This document shows positions 36,684 to 48,740 of a stretch of DNA of 64,000 nt, piece after piece. The notes under the pieces are model-generated. The model was not told the DNA's origin and did no database searches. It saw only the letters and a program-made list of their open reading frames with translations. How positions within the stretch are numbered: the stretch's first letter is position 1; each line of letters begins with the position of its first letter. The translations under genes were made by a program, and so were the position numbers. The stretch is taken from contig OX485804.1 in the NCBI GenBank assembly GCA_950295325.1, forward strand, positions 65,254,533 to 65,318,532. The letters are read 5' to 3'. This DNA comes from Polytrichum commune (taxonomy: Eukaryota > Streptophyta > Polytrichopsida > Polytrichales > Polytrichaceae).

Positions 36684-38095
36684 TCATTGTAGTCGTTGTA
36701 GCGTTGGTGTTGTTGGTGTGTGGGAATACTGTAGAAGCCTCATGGTCCTACTAGGAGGAGTGGAGGGGCCATTTGGTGAGGACCATGTGGGATTGGGGGT
36801 TGATGCATGCAGATGTGCTTCGGGAAGAAGGCCGGCAAGGTGTTGGACTATGTTGTGCATGTGTTGTTGAGAAAGTTGGAATCCATGAGCCAGAGCACTT
36901 GCCATTTGGTGGATGTGGAGGGTGTGGTTCTTGAGGGTTTTGGTCGATGCTTCCACTCTCCGGTTGGTGTTGAGGTTGATGCTTGAGATAAGTGATGTGA
37001 GCATTATGTCTAGTTTCTCCTTCCATTCCAACATAGCTTTGTTGGAGTTTTCCTCCGTCAAGGTTGGGTATTTGAGTGCGGCATTCAAAATTTCTTGGAT
37101 TTTCTCCACATTGGCTTCTTGCGCCGTAGGTTGGGCTAGGCGGATAGCGGTGTGGTTGGGTTTTGTGTTGTCAATACTTCTTTTGTGAGGAACGAAATCC
37201 ACTTGCCTTCCCAACATTATGATGGATCGATGAAACCATTATATGTATACCACCGTGTTAAGGCACTGTATATGACACCACCAGGATTGCTCACCTTCCG
37301 CATGTCTTGATGGGGTGCCGAAGGTGACATCAATGATGTTGTCCTCCCTGAAAATCTTCTTGATGGACTTCACAAATGTTGCTTGAGACTCTCTTTGAGG
37401 AAGGTTATTGGCGATGAGGGTGGTGTTTATCCGGAGGTGTGATGTGTTGCCAACCTGCTTGTCTTGAATGATACTTGCCTTGATCTTCTCCCGGTTGTAG
37501 GTAACCCATATTGTAAGAAAGTGTCTTGTGTTTCTTTGGTTGCTACTATGAGGAAGGCAAAGTCCTTTGTGAGTCCCGGCTTCATAAGTGTCATAAATTC
37601 AAGTTGTTTGTCGTCGTAGTAGCTTTCTTTCAAAATTTCCATGAAGACTATGTGTGGGTGTGTCTCATAATGTGTCGCCCTTGGTGAAGCTGGAGGTTGC
37701 GAGCTTTAGTGATAAGCTCGAATCCCTTCTCAATTTTACCGATCACCTTGTCACCGTTCTCCATCTTCATTACAAACGCATGATTACCTTTGAGGAGAGC
37801 AATGTTGTCTATGTGCAGTTGGTGTAGGTGGAGTTTAATGAAGCACACCCAATATTTGATAACAACGTTGGATCCGATGTCATTGGGGTTGGAGTAGCGT
37901 GTTCCTAATATCATATCCATCATGCAAAGCCTCTCTATGCAACCTCCTCTTGCCTTGCTCCAACTAATGCTCTTGAATTTGAACTCAAATTGGAGGATGA
38001 TGTGAAAGTTGTCGAAGAGTTTGGTGTCTTTGTTGACTTTTCTCTTGACTTGGGATTTGCTTAAATTGGAGGTGGTGTCCTAGTGATGCATCCGG
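36684..38095 (-). pseudogene. LINE ORF1-like protein, frameshifted
   Basis: Three minus-strand frame segments join into one ORF1-like product. Segment 1 (about 38040-37648) includes KLFDNFHIILQFEF and MILGTRYSNPNDIGS. Segment 2 (37642-37427) includes KPGLTKDFAFLIVATKE. Segment 3 (37217-36684) includes VDFVPHKRSID, then an LEWKEKLDIMLTSL helix and a His/Gln-rich tail. The segment 3 helix is clearly homologous to plus-copy residues at 44425-44600 (EWEEKLDGKFPLMVSTINVN). Function in the family would be RNA binding (inferred); I cannot name a domain. Frame breaks lie near 37645 and between 37427 and 37217. Confidence 0.6.
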
Positions 38096-38099
38096 GTGC

Positions 38100-38740
38100 T
38101 TGTTGGGTTAGAGTTTTTGAGGAACTTACAAGAATGCTTGTTTCAAGATGAGGGATTCAATGACTTTGTCCGGTGGTGTGAGGACCAGAACACACATCAT
38201 AGAGACGCATCTTTAAAAGAGCTTGGACTAAGTCTTCAATTTTTATTAATTACTTTACACTCAATAGTGAACATAAATGGGAGAGAGGGACACCTATGTA
38301 TTCATGTAAAGATGAGCATACATGCATATCTAAATTAAGGGAAGTTTGATTTTCAGTCTAAATTCTGTCCATGTTTCATCATAGAGTTCCTAATGCAACA
38401 CAATTTCCAAGGCGCAAATCTGATCAATAGAATTTGGAGAACACGAAAAACTAACCTTAGTAGCTGGAGGGGCGCACACGAATCCAGGAGCTCCAGATTA
38501 GATAATCTGAATGGCGTATAGCCAACTCATTTTCTGTATTTGAGGGGCATAGAATCTTGACTTAATCGTACTTGAATTTATACCGAGGCAAATATTACCG
38601 GTGAGTGCTTCCTGCTCCAGCTTTTAATAAACAATTTTTCTCAAAACTTTGCCATGTGGCAATCTTGTATTGCTTGAGACCCAATTAATCATGACATGGA
38701 AAATATGATCTGGCAATTAAAACCATAAGTTACAAAGCAC
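38100..38740. other. AT-rich DNA, nothing recognised
   Basis: No gene or repeat was identified beyond the presumed 5' end of LINE copy 1. Confidence 0.4.
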
Positions 38741-38744
38741 TTCA

Positions 38745-39233
38745 AGGCACTTTACATTAGAGCTTGACAACTCTTGACCCATGATGTACAAATTATGTGA
38801 TTGGTCAAGAGGCCAGAGAAGGTCTAAGTTCATTTCACATTAGATCATGAGGGCATGAAGGACCAATGATATTTCACATGGTGTCTTAGATGGCATCAAG
38901 TGGATAATGTTTCGTGATAAATCGTATATTGCGTTAGGCCCATCAACAGGAGGTGGGTCTAATGTAAAACTAGGGATCTTGACAAGCAATTAAATTGCCA
39001 TTGGTAAGTTGTTCCTAAAGATATTTCATTACATGGTAGGGTCCTGGACTACCTATTATTATGAATTGAACATAAAATATGTTGTGGTCTCTTTAACATG
39101 ATCCACTTTTACTTTACACCTAGCTTGAGGGCCCATCAATTGCAAAACTGGAATTCTATCTACCACAATACAATGTTTCAGGGCCCTTAAATTTTCATGG
39201 TCACTACTATTGGTCTGTGTGTAAAGCAACCCT
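38745..39233. mobile_element. MITE, same subfamily as 10105-10602
   Basis: The ends AAGGCACTTTACATTAGAGC and GTGTGTAAAGCAACCCTGG form a diverged TIR. The interior matches the 10.1-kb element, for example GGTCTAAGTTCATTTCACA and TGGCATCAAGTGGATAATG. The target duplication has decayed. An internal near-copy of the end (CTTTACACCTAGCTTGAGGG) lies near 39112-39132. Confidence 0.65.
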
Positions 39234-39239
39234 GGTAAT

Positions 39240-40540
39240 GAGGGTTTTGTTGCGAATTTCACACAGGCTGAGGGGTTGATCACACCGACCACTTCTGGCA
39301 CCATCCGTCAGCATCTCCAGTTGTAATAATGTGAAAAGTGATGGACCCACATCGATTTCTCAACAAAATCCCCAACAATTTCAGGGCGAGAAAGTTTGGT
39401 GTGATCAGGCCGGAGTTGCTCCTCCACATGCTACTCATTAAGCTGGAAACTTGGCAAGCCACTTTCTCAATGGCTAAACTTACTAAGACCCCCCCCCCCC
39501 CCTGGAATGATCAAGAGGTTCGGTTTTGTTGAATATGGAAAGGAAAACATAAATGTCGGTGAGTGACAAACACAGACCTTCAAATTTACATTGGATTGTT
39601 GACAAAATTTCCCCGTTGGCCGTGTGACCCACGTGGTCAAACTTTGATTGGTGAAGTTGTGGTGCCGATTTTTCTTTAATTGATTTTCCTCGGTATCTCA
39701 CCTTTGGGTCATAGCGTGATGGGCGGAGAACATTGAACTCGTGATTTCCACATTTACAAAATAGTTTAAGCCCAGATGGGCAAACGGTAATTGTGTGGCA
39801 TGCAATATTTTGGGGTCGAAGAACACACTTCAAGAGATTTGAATGAGCTGATTTGAGGTACTTCTGGTTCCATACACTCTTTACATTCATTGGCGTCATG
39901 CAAGGGAATGGACCTTGTCACGCTCAAACATCAATGTTCTTCTTCTTCTTTCATATTCTTTTTTCCTCTTTGATTACTTTGTTCATACAGATAATATATT
40001 CCAAGATATTTACCCATATGGTATGTATTGTATTAATATCTAGGTCAACAATCTACAATGCATTTTTTAAGGGCCATAAAAATACTTACACAATTCCGCA
40101 TGATTGTTAACGTGCACACCATTGGAAAACATGAAAATTGTCATATCATCCATGCAAACCACGTTGTGACCCCACAAAGTATCTCAATTACCACATGATT
40201 TGGACCACATTGGAAATTTACCCCCATCACAGTCTTGTATCCCTTATTGGATTATCGTCCTTATCCATACATCATCCATGATTACAAATGAAAACTCTTC
40301 AAAAGAAAATGACAAGTGCATATGTTGATTTTGGAACTTCAACTTTGCAATTGTCGGACATTCTCAAAATTTAACCTTCTTCTTCTTCTTCTTCTTCTTC
40401 TTCTTCTTCTCTTTTGTTTGATTTTTGTTAAAGTTTGGTTCATTAGCACTAGCACTAGTACCCCTCTCCCATGCCAAGTATATTAGCCAAAATTAAACAA
40501 AAAAGAAAGATAGAATAGATCCATAAATAAAGTCCCTACC
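39240..40540. other. AT-rich DNA, simple repeats only
   Basis: It holds a C run at 39489-39502 and (TTC)n at 40377-40411. No gene was recognised. Confidence 0.45.
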
Positions 40541-42750
40541 ACATGGTTCAAATGCAAACTTGTGATTGCACTTGTGCAATGGACTGCAAGCCCTCTTGGA
40601 GAAGTCCACTTAACGAAGGATGTTCCTTATACATATGTGTGTACTTGCACAGTGGATCGCAAACACCTTGGATTATGTTTGGTTGGAGTTTGTTTCTCAA
40701 GGTGAGCATCTCAAGGCCCTTTGAGCTTTATAAACACTCTAGAAACAAAAATGGAGTCAAATAGACTTTGCAATGGAGTTACGATGTGTTTATCCCAATG
40801 ATCAAAGAGACAAGTGCCTAGAATGTTGCCAAGGAACCGAGACCCAATGATGTGGAGATGGTGGAAGCCATTGAGGAGATTAGGAAGTCGCCAACTCGTA
40901 ACAAAATCATCATGTTTCGGCCAGCCTCGGCTGAATCCTTCTAGAGATGATTTTGTACAAAATCTATATCAAGAGAGATGTGATCCCTTATTAAGTGGAT
41001 AAACGACTGATCTTCAGGTTCACATTACTCATCTAATCATTGGAAAATTCATGGGCCCCAAGCCAATTCCAAAGGAACTCGAAACTTGGCTTCATAAACT
41101 TAACACAAAGATCAATGAAAGATTTTGTGGATATCTAGGTAGTTAGAGAGAGGGTACTTTCTCCTTCAAGAGGACTATAATAATGTGATTTTTGAAGTTC
41201 ATATGATGACACTGTTCAAAACGCATTGGGGCACATGCATCTTTCGAGAATCAATTCTAAATTTTAATGTGGAAAACCCAATAGGATGGGCTTTCTTGAC
41301 ATGGGTGACCTTGAGAAATTTGCCATTTGAGCATTATAAGGATGCATTGAACATTGGTGGTACGTTGGACAAGATGATTTGATACGGCATTTGCAATGAA
41401 GCCCATCAACACCCCAAATTTTGTGCCAATATGTGCATTAACGAGGGTTGGGGGACCACAATCTCATTTGAACTAGAGGAGAGTCAAGTTGTTATGGTTG
41501 AATATGTTTTGCTCCCCATGTAATGTAGGATATGTAGGAGTACTTACCACAAAGTCAAGGACTTTGAGACAATTCAAAGACGAAGAAAAAAAACCAATCA
41601 AGAGAGACGTCACCATATCCAAGGCAAGGTTCATAACCAAACCCTTGTAACAAACGAGGGTGGTGCATGAAAAATCATCATGAGAGAATTCCCACAAACA
41701 ATGCAAGGGAAGGGGGAGAATTTAGCACGAAATGTAAATCAAAGGAACAAATGGAGGAAGGCACTAACTAGAGACACCAACAACAAACTAACTTCCAAAA
41801 TAAACACTCATACGAAGAAAATTGCAAATATATGCGTGAAAAACTCAAAGAGAAGTTGGATGCATATCAAATGGGGTTAAGGCTCCCACCTTAGACTATG
41901 TAGGAATGCATATAATAAATGAAGCCATGGTTGAAGAGAAGCGGGCATGGCATGTTGAGGCAGTGGTTTGCACCACTACAATCACATACTTACCTCATGC
42001 AAATGACACTTATCACATGAAGTGGTCACCACATAAACTTGTAGGAACAAAGCGAGGCTAGGAGGATAGAGAAGTAAGAGGAAATGTTAATTTAGGGGCT
42101 CGAAACATATATGCTAGCAAGGATGACGAGGGAGACAACCTATTCTCAGACAAAGAGATGATCACTACTTATTCCAAAGCTATAGATAACGAGGAACATA
42201 TGGATGAAGGAGAGAAGGATGCAACAATGGTAAGAGGTATGGCCAGTAGAAAAGAAGGGGATGTATGCAACCCATAGATCAATTTTGAGACCCAAGCAAT
42301 CGATCCTTGGAACTTGTGATATTGCCAACTTGTGATTATGTTGAGCCATCGGTATGAAGTGACAACCAATCAGAATCCTCGGGCAGAGGAGCAATACAAC
42401 AAGCCATGTTTGCTCTTGTTGGATTGGTCAACTTAGTCGCAACTAAGCGCCAACATCAATAAAGAAGGGAGTCCAACAAAAGATGAGGGAAATCAAATTG
42501 GTTTGCTACCCCCTGGTCATCAAATGTTGGGAGTTGGTAGGAAAATCTCCTCTTAGTCAATATAACTGAACAATTCCCTAAGTTTCCAATGGAGCTCCCC
42601 TCTGATACAACAATTATTTGTCATAATAATTTGGTGCCATCAAGTGAAGCTACATGCTATTTCAATGGAAATTTTAATTCGACCCAAATTAGACAACGAC
42701 ATAATTGAAATGAATATACAACCGAAAGAAAACTAAGGAAACAACTCCAA
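40540..42750 (+). pseudogene. LINE ORF1-like remnant with zinc-knuckle-like region
   Basis: Plus-strand frame pieces read GWAFLTWVTLRNLPFEHY near 41288-41340. They continue FCANMCINEGWGTTISFELE and then LPMQCRICRSTYHKVKDFE (a decayed C-x2-C-x4-H-x4-[C/F] knuckle near 41514-41570), and a Lys/Arg-rich tail. This is the layout of plant DUF4283-type LINE ORF1 proteins, whose role is RNA binding. The frame at 40543-40764 belongs to the upstream part. Many stops and shifts occur. Acidic sequence at 42100-42250 may be its tail, with weak support. Confidence 0.5.
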
Positions 42751-42754
42751 CAAA

Positions 42755-42934
42755 AAAATGAAGGTGTTTGTGGCAGAATCTTATAAGATTTGAACTACAC
42801 CGTTTAAGATATTCAATGTCATTTACTACTCAAATTTGTGCCGCACTATATACTTTTACTAGAATGTGAATTTCTACGAAGTAAAATCATGTACATTTAA
42901 AATGTTCAAACAACTTATTTGATCTTTTTTATCG

Positions 42935-42978
<44 letters not shown>

Positions 42979-44395
42979 AAAGAATTTATAACATTGCTTG
43001 ATTTTAAATAGTAAGTGATACTAAATACCAAAAGGGTGCAAGTGAGCAATGTACAAGGAGAACCAACTGCTAGTTACAAATGAACCAGTTGAGTTTGAAT
43101 TTAAGCGGTTGGAGTTCAAAATTTGAAGAAAATTACCAACCATTCTAGAAAAATCTATGGAATATACCTCAGATTACTAAAGAAAACCAAAAGATTACAA
43201 CATGTAACCGGTTGGACTTGGAAACACTGGGATTTTAACGTGTTATGCCCAAAAATCTCCCCGGACACTGCAAGTGAGTAGTATAAGTTCTAAAATATTA
43301 ATAAGCCTCACTATACGGAACATTTATTTATGAGCCTCAGAAGGTATGGACCCATAAAGTCTCTAGTCAGCCATGACTCAGCATTTGTGACAGAAAAAGT
43401 TTTTACAGAAACTTACGTTATCCATCCATTGGTTTATTGTCTCATGCATGATGTGTGCAACCACAATGATTCACCACCATAACGTAGAGGAGGCTAATGT
43501 GGACACCTCCAGTCATGTCAAATCATCTAGCTATGGATTTGAGCAATAGAAGCTTGAGCAAGTTAATCAAGATCAAAGGAATTTGAAGTTTTTGAGCATG
43601 TGTTGATCTAGATTTTGGAATCAAAGATTTTATGCTTCCTCATATGATGTTAGAGGGGGAAATTCTTTTATCGGTCAATGTTGTGTAAGCGGATGACATA
43701 ACTAGCAGATTCTACGTGGCGCATTTGCTAATGAAAACCAAGTTGAATGCCAATATTGATTGTGTCATGTCTCTAAAGTGGTCATGTTTGAGTTAAATTG
43801 TTCCCATACTAGGTTTTAATTATAGAATACCCACAATATAAGTTGGTCGGCACCTCACAAGCACATGCCTCCTCCTAATTTGCCCAAGTTGTCACCTCCT
43901 GATTTGTTCACCTCTTCCACAAAAATGAAGTGTGTCATAGCTTGATAGATAGAAATCCTAATTATGGAGGATGGTGGTGTAGTTTGATTTTTGCAGAGGT
44001 GATTTACCCAAATATCATCAAGGTGGTGGATAAATCAACATGTATTACTCACCACCAAATTAGAACAACTGTACTATCAATTAGGAGCCAAGAATAGGTG
44101 TATGATTAAGGAAGCTAATCGAATTGGCCTCATCTACCTTAATGCAAGTGAAGCTCTCAACATCATATTCAAAAGTGGACTCTAACTTGTTTAAGGTGAG
44201 TGAGTTTTTCATGGATATTTTTCTATGTGAACTCACTTCTCGTAACCTAGGAAACACATCAAGTAGAAGATGATTAGTGGGAGCATTAACATATCGGAGC
44301 TTAACAAGACCATCATTTGTCTTGCCCAAGCTCCCACTAGGAAAGCCATCACCTAAAAAATTAAAGCAACGCACAATGCTACATCCTCCAACCAA
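42755..44395. other. AT-rich DNA, nothing firmly recognised
   Basis: It has an (AT)n tract at 42936-42976. A minus frame at 44081-44395 (104 codons) lies next to LINE copy 2 but shows no known motif. Confidence 0.4.
42936..42976. repeat. (TA)n microsatellite
   Basis: 41 bases of uninterrupted alternating TA, the longest AT microsatellite in the window. Confidence 0.95.
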
Positions 44396-44399
44396 CTGT

Positions 44400-44668
44400 T
44401 TTTGAGAAGCACTTCAACCATACTATGCAAGAATGGGAAGAGAAACTCGATGGGAAGTTCCCCTTGATGGTGTCTACAATCAATGTCAATATTGATCGGA
44501 GAGTGGAGATGGCATCTGACAAAATCATGACCGAAGCCTCCAACCTCCATGTGCTCTTTGGACGAATGGCGGCGGACTTCCAAATGTTGAACCAAAGGAT
44601 GCAAGGCAATGTCCAAAACTTGCCACCACATACCCCAACTTTCTACTATGCAAGGTTTAGGGTTTAGG
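44400..44668 (+). pseudogene. ORF1 fragment of LINE copy 2
   Basis: The helical segment TMQEWEEKLDGKFPLMVSTI and then NVNIDRRVEM aligns with copy 1 LEWKEKLDIMLTSLISSINLN and NTNRRVEA. The frame is open from 44400 to 44668. Everything N-terminal to it is absent. Confidence 0.65.
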
Positions 44669-45934
44669 ATCCCCAAATCTCCCAAAACTAATATACCAAG
44701 CCTGCACCAAGTCACTAATCGCCTGTATCCTCTTCATGCTCAATAGAGAATTCAAAACACATGTCAAAACAACTAATTTCATATTCCCCATCCACAGTAA
44801 CCCACTCGAGAAACTATGGCGAGGCAACCCCACGTATCCAACTCTCACACAAGATCTCAAAAAGAAATCAACATAAGACCTCAACAAATTCTACATGTAT
44901 AACATCACTACCCTCACACAAATACAAAATCCCAACCAAATAGACATCCTCACCCATAGAAGACTTCAAGTCACAATACCAACATGCCTTGAAACTTATT
45001 GAAGAAGCGCTACAATTAAGCCCACATGCTATTCCTGCCCCCCCCCCCCTCCACACCAAACCCCTACCACCAACACCGACCTAGATAACCCACAAAACGC
45101 GCCTCTAAATGACAACCTTGGCAAACAAATCCACAACATAATAAACCACAAAACCACCACCAGAAAAAGCAAATGGGACGCCCACTCCTCAAAATCCCAC
45201 TACCTTTGTAAATGACACCCCACAAATGGAACCCCAACACAATGGAGAATGGAAGAACTTTCCCACCCGGACAATATTATGTTGAACCACTACATATTGT
45301 TCATGAATACCTTTCATCATAATGCATAGGTTAACCAAACACTAACAACATATGAGGAACGCCATCACCACCACTAGTCCAAAGACCATTGCTTCACCCA
45401 ACCCCCCATACCAATCACAAACCTCACCCTACACACACAATAATGCAACCTAGACAAAGACATCATCACCAATAGCCCAACAATCCACACGCAGGCCGCA
45501 AATTCCCACATCTATGACCATAGATGGAATTTCATGGCCACCATCACCACGGAAGTAGTCCAATGACTATGGACAAGATTTTCACAAAACAACTTTACGC
45601 ACCTCACCAACTCCCTACAAACACCATCATAAGACTTTGCCACAAGAATTCTATGGCCAATACAACAATATGTATCAATCCTTCTCAAGGGAAAACCAAA
45701 AATTATCCACCCCATCAACCAACATTGCACCTTACACCCACTCATCCATCTACTCATTAACTCCTTCAACATACTTACTCATACTACTCATCCCCACTCA
45801 CATGTCCAACCCAACTACACCACTACCATTCTCTACACAACCATGACATCATCTTTGGCTCCCTAGTCCATGCAAAAATGTCGAAGTGGATAGGAACATG
45901 CCTAGTTCATCCCACATACCACAAGAACACCCTT

Positions 45935-46000
45935 GAAGCCATACAATGGCGCATGGCTACCAAAGAATGTGCCAATAACATAACCATCCTCGTAATTAAC
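45935..46000 (+). pseudogene. Conserved unidentified segment (copy 2)
   Basis: EAIQWRMATKECANNITILV is the counterpart of 35122-35030 and is followed by a region rich in His/Pro. It lies in a frame open from 45878 to 46210. Confidence 0.5.
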
Positions 46001-46411
46001 CCCAAAAGACATCATAACCAAATATGTAGACATTCACACTATGGTCACTATCCTACCCCACTCATTCCTACACACCCACCCCCGAATGGCCCAAATACTA
46101 CTACTAGCCAAAATCATCGCTCACATCCACACTCTATGTACACAATTGACGAAACCCCCTCCCCAAGCTCAAGCCACATTCCCCATGATTTAAGACATGT
46201 ACTACTTTAAATCCATAATATACATATCAATACCTACCCTAACCAATCAACCCACATAGACTATAACATCAACTACTCAAAACAATTGCAACTTGCCCCA
46301 AGAACAACAACCCCCCCCCCCCCAACACACACACACACATACAACCTAAGCCAATTGCTAGACAAATACCAAACAACACCCACACTTAGATATAACCCTC
46401 TACAATGTATC

Positions 46412-46815
46412 TATACAGACGGGTCATTCAATCCACCAACCAAAAATGTCAAAGGCAACATCATAGGGAACATAGCCAAAGTAGGAATATACAACTCCAA
46501 CAACAACATATGCACAACTTAATAACTCTCATGCTAGCAAAACATCCTTAGAGCATAACTATACGCCATACTCCTTGCCATCAAAATCATTCAAACAACA
46601 AAACATGACACCTACATTTTCACAGACAACCTCAACAACATATACCTCCTCAACAATCATCCAACACCCATCGTCACAACACAACCACTTGGACAAACTA
46701 CTCATTAGCACCATAATAAAGAGATACTATGGACTAAACAAAAGAAATAACCATACAAAAGGTCAAAGCACATACATGAATCATTGGTAGTGAAATAGAG
46801 GATGAACTAGCAGAT
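46412..46815 (+). pseudogene. RNase H domain of LINE copy 2
   Basis: YTDGSFNPPTKNV (46412) gives the first catalytic Asp, and IIGNIAKVGIYN the following strand. LRA*LYAIL carries TAA where the Glu codon should be (about 46555). IFTDNLNNIYLL gives the third acid, and VKAHT*IIGSEIEDELAD (46761-46814) the C-terminal motif. All four elements of an RNase H are present in order across a few stops and shifts. Confidence 0.75.
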
Positions 46816-47168
46816 TAATGTGACACCAATACTCTACTCTTACTCGAATAGTATTGGTTAATTATGGGTTGGATGTTGCTCTACATATACATATGGTGCA
46901 CTCAATCCCCTACTAGCTTGCTAGTGCACCATCCACCACCCACGACGGCGCTATCCAAAACCTACATACTTTTATCAACAAAGAACATAGAAAACAAGAA
47001 ACAAACATGGCCGAACACAAATTCACCTATCCAATGACCACATCAACCACAAATTATCCACCTCCTTCTGGAAAACACCCAATGTCACATACGCACAAAT
47101 TACCCAAAGACTAGAATTTAGATATGCCAATATACCTATTATAGCCAAATACCCATACAAATCTCAAC

Positions 47169-47790
47169 TGCACTCTATATCCCAACAACGACAAAGACAC
47201 CTAGCCTCACCTACACTCTACATGCACAAACCAACTTATCAAAGGACTAAGAATTGCCATACACAACATTGCAGTACACTTCATATTGCATACATTGAAA
47301 GCCACCAAGTCAACGATATTTCCTACTCTAGCAAACGCATGCATCTATAACAACCAACCCCCTGAATGACTATCCTTGACTAGCTACCACCATGCACATG
47401 TCCCAACCACATTTGCCAAATGCATTGCAAAGTTGAAGTAAGGTATAACATGCATACTAGGAGCCTCGATCCACTGTCACACAACCCTTAACCCAACCGC
47501 CGTGCACACGATCAAACTCCTCGAATTTACACACTGCCATGACTAGTTCCTAAAGACAACAATAGAAACCAAACATAAAAAATATGACCCACTAATTGAC
47601 ACCCTTAAACAATGGGGTTGGAATGTCGAATCAATAATAACTATCATCGTAGGAGTACGGGGAGCCACACATGAACAATCAATAACCAAACTCAACAACA
47701 AGGGCACCCCATAACCCACAATTAAATCCCTAATGAAGGCCATATACCAAAATGCCATTAAATATCTTACCTCCCTCATTTGAAAGAAGA
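47169..47790 (+). pseudogene. Zinc finger plus REL of LINE copy 2
   Basis: One frame runs from a zinc finger through the nuclease. CTLYPNNDKDT*PHLHSTC (47169-47225) has the second ligand as Tyr and the usual Trp as TAG. KGLRIAIHNIAVHF follows from 47241, then KLLEFTHCHD (to 47543), KHKKYDPLIDTLKQWGW, and IIVGVRGATHEQSITKL. The acidic EFT..HD and K-x2-KY positions, with a trailing VGVRG strand, fit PD-(D/E)XK restriction-like endonucleases of R2-like LINEs. TGA at 47367 and TAG at 47544 break it. Confidence 0.7.
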
Positions 47791-47880
47791 GAAAACTAGA
47801 CCAAAAACAAGCCCTAGTCAACCCCTTGACATAACCACCACTGGACAAATATCCTATGATTTGGCTATCTAGACCCACAT

Positions 47881-48740
47881 GGCCCACCTTTCAAAAGGTT
47901 TAACATGTTCAGACTAAGGCAAACATGCTCATATTCACATCAACTAATAAAAGTTTATGTTATTCTTATTTTATTTATTGAGAGATGACTAGCAAAACCA
48001 AGTTGTGCATGTAGCTATTGTTCCTCACAACTTTCCTAGCTCATTTGAATATCATGTTCATTGTTAAAACGAAGATTTTATGAGTTGTTAAATGAATGTG
48101 TAGGTTCATCCAGTTAAGTTAACAATTATGTCTAGAATGATCAACAAACTATGAGCATGTAATCCAATCTATTTTAAGCATGTGCCTTTTGGGTGTCTGT
48201 TTTTGGTGTCCGTTCCCACACCCAACCATACACCATTCAAATACATGTGTCTATTTGAGGTTAGAAACCAAATTAGGCACATTGACCTTAGTTGAAATGG
48301 AGCACTATAATAGGTATATACTATACAATGGCAAACATGGTAGTGGTTGTGGTAGCGACCATCACCCCACCATTTCAGACATGCGTGGGAACATAGAACC
48401 ACGTAAAAGTGACGTGTCATATGCACATGTCCATACTAGTTATTATACAATGGACAACTTGGTGTGTGTGGTGGCGGTAATGGCCATTGCCCAATTGTTC
48501 TTCATCATTGCCCACCAATTTAGAAGGCGGGGAACAACACGGTGGTGGTGAGGCCTTCGCACCACCTTTCTTTATTGTTTCGAACCATTCCAAAAAGTAA
48601 GGGAACCACGCTTAGCTTCAATTATTTCTATATATGGTGTATTGTAAGATATTAGTTGTGATCATGAAACTCGCAATTTCAAGAGCTCATGTGGAATGAA
48701 CGTGTGGGACATATAACAAAACTACTCCCTTCTAAAGTAA
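47881..48740. other. AT-rich DNA, nothing recognised
   Basis: Only short frames occur. A region at 48176-48250 loosely resembles 27770-27835 (CATACACCA-TCAAATACATG), perhaps a shared old repeat. Confidence 0.4.

Larger units (their letters stand above)
33330..38095 (-). mobile_element. Degenerate Dualen/RandI-like LINE, copy 1
   Basis: Reading down the minus strand there are an ORF1-like protein, a Pro/Thr-rich linker, an APE-type endonuclease, a conserved unknown segment, an RNase H, and a Cys-rich zinc finger with a restriction-like endonuclease. All are broken by stops and shifts. No reverse transcriptase motif lies between APE and RNase H, whose landmark motifs are only about 0.8 kb apart. 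The plus copy at 44400-47880 shows the last four modules in the same order. APE plus C-terminal REL in one element is known from the Dualen/RandI clade. The assignment rests on motifs read by eye; ends are approximate, and no target duplication was found. Confidence 0.75.
44400..47880 (+). mobile_element. Degenerate Dualen/RandI-like LINE, copy 2
   Basis: Plus-strand relative of the 33-38 kb element. It starts abruptly inside ORF1 (about 44400), consistent with 5' truncation. It then has a poorly readable stretch with only a vestige of APE, the conserved unknown segment (45935-46000), RNase H (46412-46815), and a zinc finger plus REL (47169-47790). The distance from the APE vestige to the RNase H is under 1 kb with no RT motif. 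C runs lie at 45038-45049 and 46311-46323. The 3' end and target duplication are not resolved. Confidence 0.7.

Noticed and set aside
44081-44395. 104-codon minus frame beside LINE copy 2
   Set aside because: I could not tie it to any protein, and it lies at a repeat boundary.
44655-44670. Telomere-like TTTAGGG repeat
   Set aside because: Only about two units, insufficient for an interstitial telomere.
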